Origin: an uncultured Clostridia bacterium
Lineage (GTDB): Bacteria > Bacillota > Clostridia > Peptostreptococcales > Anaerovoracaceae
Assembly: GCA_934277495.1 (NCBI GenBank)
Contig: CAKQUI010000093.1
Span: forward strand, 1 to 8,863
Direction of reading: 5' to 3'
DNA: 8,863 nucleotides
Shown here: positions 7,265 to 8,863 of the stretch, piece after piece
Layout: each line of letters opens with the position of its first letter
Numbering within the stretch: the stretch's first letter is position 1
Notes under the pieces: model-generated
Seen by the model: only the letters and a program-made list of their open reading frames with translations
The model's database searches: none
What the model was told of the DNA's origin: nothing
Program-made: the position numbers and the translations under genes

Positions 7265-7346
7265 GTAAGTTAATAATATAATACCACATGAAATGAATAA
7301 TTTGTTAAGATTAGGTGAAAGTTCTTAATATATGAAGGAGAAAAAA

Positions 7347-7880
7347 ATGGAAACTAAAAATTTTGTAATCAGAGATACTGAGTTCGGCGATTACGAATAT
7401 TTTTCCAGATGGGAAACCGACCCTGACGTTGTCAGATATCTGAGTTTCGACGAGGACAGGACATATGAAGATGTTGTCAGGGAAGGTCTGAAGAATCTCC
7501 AGGACCCGGACAAGCTTGATTTCACTATAGTCTCGCGGGCAGCGGAGAAACCTATCGGAAGGATATGCATATCACGTATAGACAGACATTCGGATTCGCT
7601 GGACATAACAAAGATGTATATAGGTGAAAAGAAGCTCTGGGGCAACGGTATAGCGAGGGAGATAATGATCGAACTTCTGGAATACTGTTTCACTTTTCTT
7701 CATATGGAGCGTATCACTATCGACTTCTATACAGGAAATAAAAGAGCGTCCTCACTGTACGAAAGCCTTGGATTCAGATCAGAAGGCACTGCAAGACATG
7801 CTGCAAGGAAAGACGGGAAATATTATGATCTGAATTTAATGTCCATGCTTAGATCAGAGTTTTTCGGTGAGAACAAATAA
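7347..7880 (+). CDS. GNAT family N-acetyltransferase (RimJ/RimL-like)
   Basis: The protein moves an acetyl group from acetyl-CoA to an amine, either a protein N-terminus or a small molecule. The acceptor cannot be read from sequence. The 177 aa have the RimJ/RimL layout: an N-terminal strand (FVIRDTEFGDYEYFSRW, residues 6-22), then IGRICISRID (70-79), MYIGEKKLWGNGIAREIM (90-107) carrying the acetyl-CoA pyrophosphate loop as LWGNGIA, then ITIDFYTGNKRASSLYESLGF (positions 123-143), the conserved strand-helix-Tyr-x3-LGF end of the fold. An in-frame ATG at 7332 would add five residues, but AAGGAG (7335-7340) lies inside that extension and 6 nt before the ATG at 7347, so the later start is chosen. 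The gene stands alone, divergent from the lipoprotein gene, and ends at a terminator. Confidence 0.92.
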   Translation: METKNFVIRDTEFGDYEYFSRWETDPDVVRYLSFDEDRTYEDVVREGLKNLQDPDKLDFTIVSRAAEKPIGRICISRIDRHSDSLDITKMYIGEKKLWGNGIAREIMIELLEYCFTFLHMERITIDFYTGNKRASSLYESLGFRSEGTARHAARKDGKYYDLNLMSMLRSEFFGENK

Positions 7881-7916
7881 CCGGAGAGCGGACGGCTACC
7901 ATAAACAGGCAGACAG

Positions 7917-7944
7917 AATGCATACATATATGTGTGCATTTTTT
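7917..7944 (+). terminator. Intrinsic terminator of the GNAT gene
   Basis: AATGCATACAT and ATGTGTGCATT form a near-perfect hairpin with one T-G pair and a very short loop, ending in six T at 7939-7944. It begins 36 bp after the stop codon. Confidence 0.85.
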
Positions 7945-8027
7945 GTGTGCATGACGCTTTGCCAGAGCCGCAGGAAATGATGCAGAAAAAGCACGAAAAA
8001 AAGTATCGTAAAATATTATTTTGCATA

Positions 8028-8055
8028 TTGACGACACCATTATTTGGTGTATAAT
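8028..8055 (+). promoter_or_regulatory. Promoter of nrdD
   Basis: TTGACG at 8028-8033 (5/6), a 16-bp spacer and a perfect TATAAT at 8050-8055 are preceded by an A/T-rich tract (8011-8022) that could act as an UP element. The predicted start is near 8062, giving a leader of about 47 nt before the nrdD ATG. The spacer is filled by an inverted repeat, see the operator entry. Confidence 0.8.
8034..8050. promoter_or_regulatory. Inverted-repeat operator, probable NrdR box
   Basis: ACACCA-TTATT-TGGTGT is a perfect 6-bp inverted repeat occupying the whole -35/-10 spacer and touching the -10. NrdR boxes, which repress ribonucleotide reductase genes when dATP is high, are palindromes of the form ACAC...GTGT, usually 16 bp. 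The gene downstream is an RNR, and the outer ACAC/GTGT match. This one is 17 bp, with CC/GG in place of the usual A/T next to the outer arms, so another regulator is possible. Confidence 0.6.
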
Positions 8056-8074
8056 CTTCAATGGAACAAAAAAA

Positions 8075-8090
8075 CAACAAGATATAGTGG
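8075..8090. promoter_or_regulatory. Weak second NrdR-like box
   Basis: The 16-mer ending in ATATAGTGG matches the right half of the NrdR palindrome well and the left half poorly, about 12 of 16 in total. Its centre is about 40 bp from the first palindrome, near four helical turns, so both would face the same side of the DNA. Paired boxes are the rule for NrdR, but reported gaps are usually nearer three turns. It lies in the leader just before the ribosome binding site. Confidence 0.35.
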
Positions 8091-8108
8091 TATAAAAAGG
8101 AGATATAA

Positions 8109-8863
8109 ATGGATCAGATAAAACAAATCATAAAGCGTGACGGCAGGACTGTTGACTTCAATATCGACAAGATAACAGAGGCTATATACAGAGCAGCTAA
8201 AGTACTGGGGGGAAAAGACCATGATATGGCGCAGTATCTTGCAAGACAGGTGGAGCTTTATCTGCTGGAAGTATGTCACAACGATATACCGACTGTCGAA
8301 CAGATACAGGATGCTGTTGAAAAAGTCCTCATCGAAAACGGACATGCCAGGACAGCCAAGGAGTATATCCTTTACAGAGCTGAGCGTACCCGTGTCAGGG
8401 ATATGAATACAAGGCTCATGAAGATCTATGAGGATCTGACTTTCAAAGAAGCCAAAGACAACGATACAAAGAGAGAGAACGCCAACATAGACGGTGATAC
8501 GGCTATGGGTACTATGCTCAAATACGGATCCGAAGGCGCCAAGCAGTTTTATGAAATGTTTGTCCTCAAGCCTGAACATGCAAAAGCCCACAGAGAAGGC
8601 GACATACATATCCATGACATGGACTTCCTGACTCTTACCACTACATGCTGTCAGATAGATATCGAAAAGCTTTTCAAGGGCGGTTTCTCCACAGGACACG
8701 GATTTCTGAGAGAGCCTAACGACATACAGAGCTACAGTGCTCTGGCATGTATAGCGATACAGTCGAACCAGAACGATCAGCACGGAGGTCAGAGTATACC
8801 TGACTTCGATTACGGTATGGCCAACGGCGTCAAGAAAACATACAGGAAACTGTACTGGACGAA
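8109..8863 (+). CDS. nrdD: Anaerobic (class III) ribonucleoside-triphosphate reductase, N-terminal part
   Basis: NrdD makes dNTPs from NTPs without oxygen, using a glycyl radical installed by the activase NrdG. Only the first 251 codons are present and the frame is open to the window end, so the thiol and glycyl-radical regions (the latter near residue 600-700 in the family) cannot be checked. Residues 4 to about 95 are an ATP-cone (IIKRDGRTVDFNIDKITEAI at 7-26, HARTAKEYILYR at 79-90), the dATP/ATP activity switch. The catalytic domain begins with ENANIDGDTAMG (123-134), GDIHIHDMDF (164-173), a CC pair at 180-181, GGFSTGHGFLREP (191-203) and NQNDQHGGQSIPDFD (220-234), all NrdD hallmarks. AAGGAG at 8097-8102 lies 6 nt before the ATG. 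Its own promoter with a palindromic operator suggests NrdR control. nrdG would be expected downstream. Confidence 0.97.
   Translation, partial: MDQIKQIIKRDGRTVDFNIDKITEAIYRAAKVLGGKDHDMAQYLARQVELYLLEVCHNDIPTVEQIQDAVEKVLIENGHARTAKEYILYRAERTRVRDMNTRLMKIYEDLTFKEAKDNDTKRENANIDGDTAMGTMLKYGSEGAKQFYEMFVLKPEHAKAHREGDIHIHDMDFLTLTTTCCQIDIEKLFKGGFSTGHGFLREPNDIQSYSALACIAIQSNQNDQHGGQSIPDFDYGMANGVKKTYRKLYWT

Noticed and set aside
7332..7346. Upstream ATG as start of the GNAT gene
   Set aside because: The Shine-Dalgarno AAGGAG lies inside this extension and is well spaced for the ATG at 7347.
8058..8783. Open frame of 241 codons on the minus strand
   Set aside because: It is the antisense of nrdD, whose plus-strand reading has clear family motifs. 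The minus reading shows no recognisable domain.
1..8863. Defence, phage or mobile gene cluster
   Set aside because: All large frames on the coding strands are housekeeping, transport, acetyltransferase or lipoprotein genes. No integrase, transposase, toxin-antitoxin pair, reverse transcriptase or CRISPR repeat was seen.

Overview
The window looks like a chromosomal segment of an anaerobic low-to-moderate-GC Firmicute, most likely class Clostridia. The evidence is a CIRCE (HrcA operator) half-site in front of htpG, strong AGGAG-type ribosome binding sites, heavy use of ATA and AGA/AGG codons, a DNA polymerase I whose proofreading domain has lost its motifs, and an oxygen-sensitive class III ribonucleotide reductase. 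I cannot name a genus from the sequence alone. No phage, transposase, CRISPR array or defence island is visible.

Layout. (1) 1-1988: htpG (Hsp90) with the right half of a CIRCE element at the left edge and an intrinsic terminator after it. A near-consensus sigma-A promoter lies across the htpG stop codon and runs into that terminator. (2) 1989-2195: a 200-bp stretch without a gene, packed with inverted repeats. It has a 14-bp closing stem, several small hairpins, and two copies of a 19-nt motif that differ only at two bases that pair with each other. It looks like a structured RNA or a small dispersed repeat. (3) 2196-5704: a formate/nitrite-type (FNT) channel gene starting at TTG, followed 14 bp later by polA, probably in one transcript, closed by a two-way terminator. 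(4) 5829-7220, minus strand: a lipoprotein that appears to be a secreted, metal-ligand-less relative of the M20 dipeptidase PepD. (5) 7347-7944: a divergently transcribed GNAT acetyltransferase with its own terminator. (6) 8028-8863: the 5' part of nrdD, cut by the window end. Its promoter carries a perfect inverted repeat filling the -35/-10 spacer, probably an NrdR box, with a weaker second copy downstream.

How the genes fit together: most are housekeeping or anaerobic-lifestyle functions (protein folding, formate or similar anion traffic, DNA repair and replication, dNTP supply without oxygen). They are separate transcription units rather than one system. The two items least explained by known annotation are the structured intergenic element at about 1991-2152 and the PepD-like pseudoenzyme lipoprotein.
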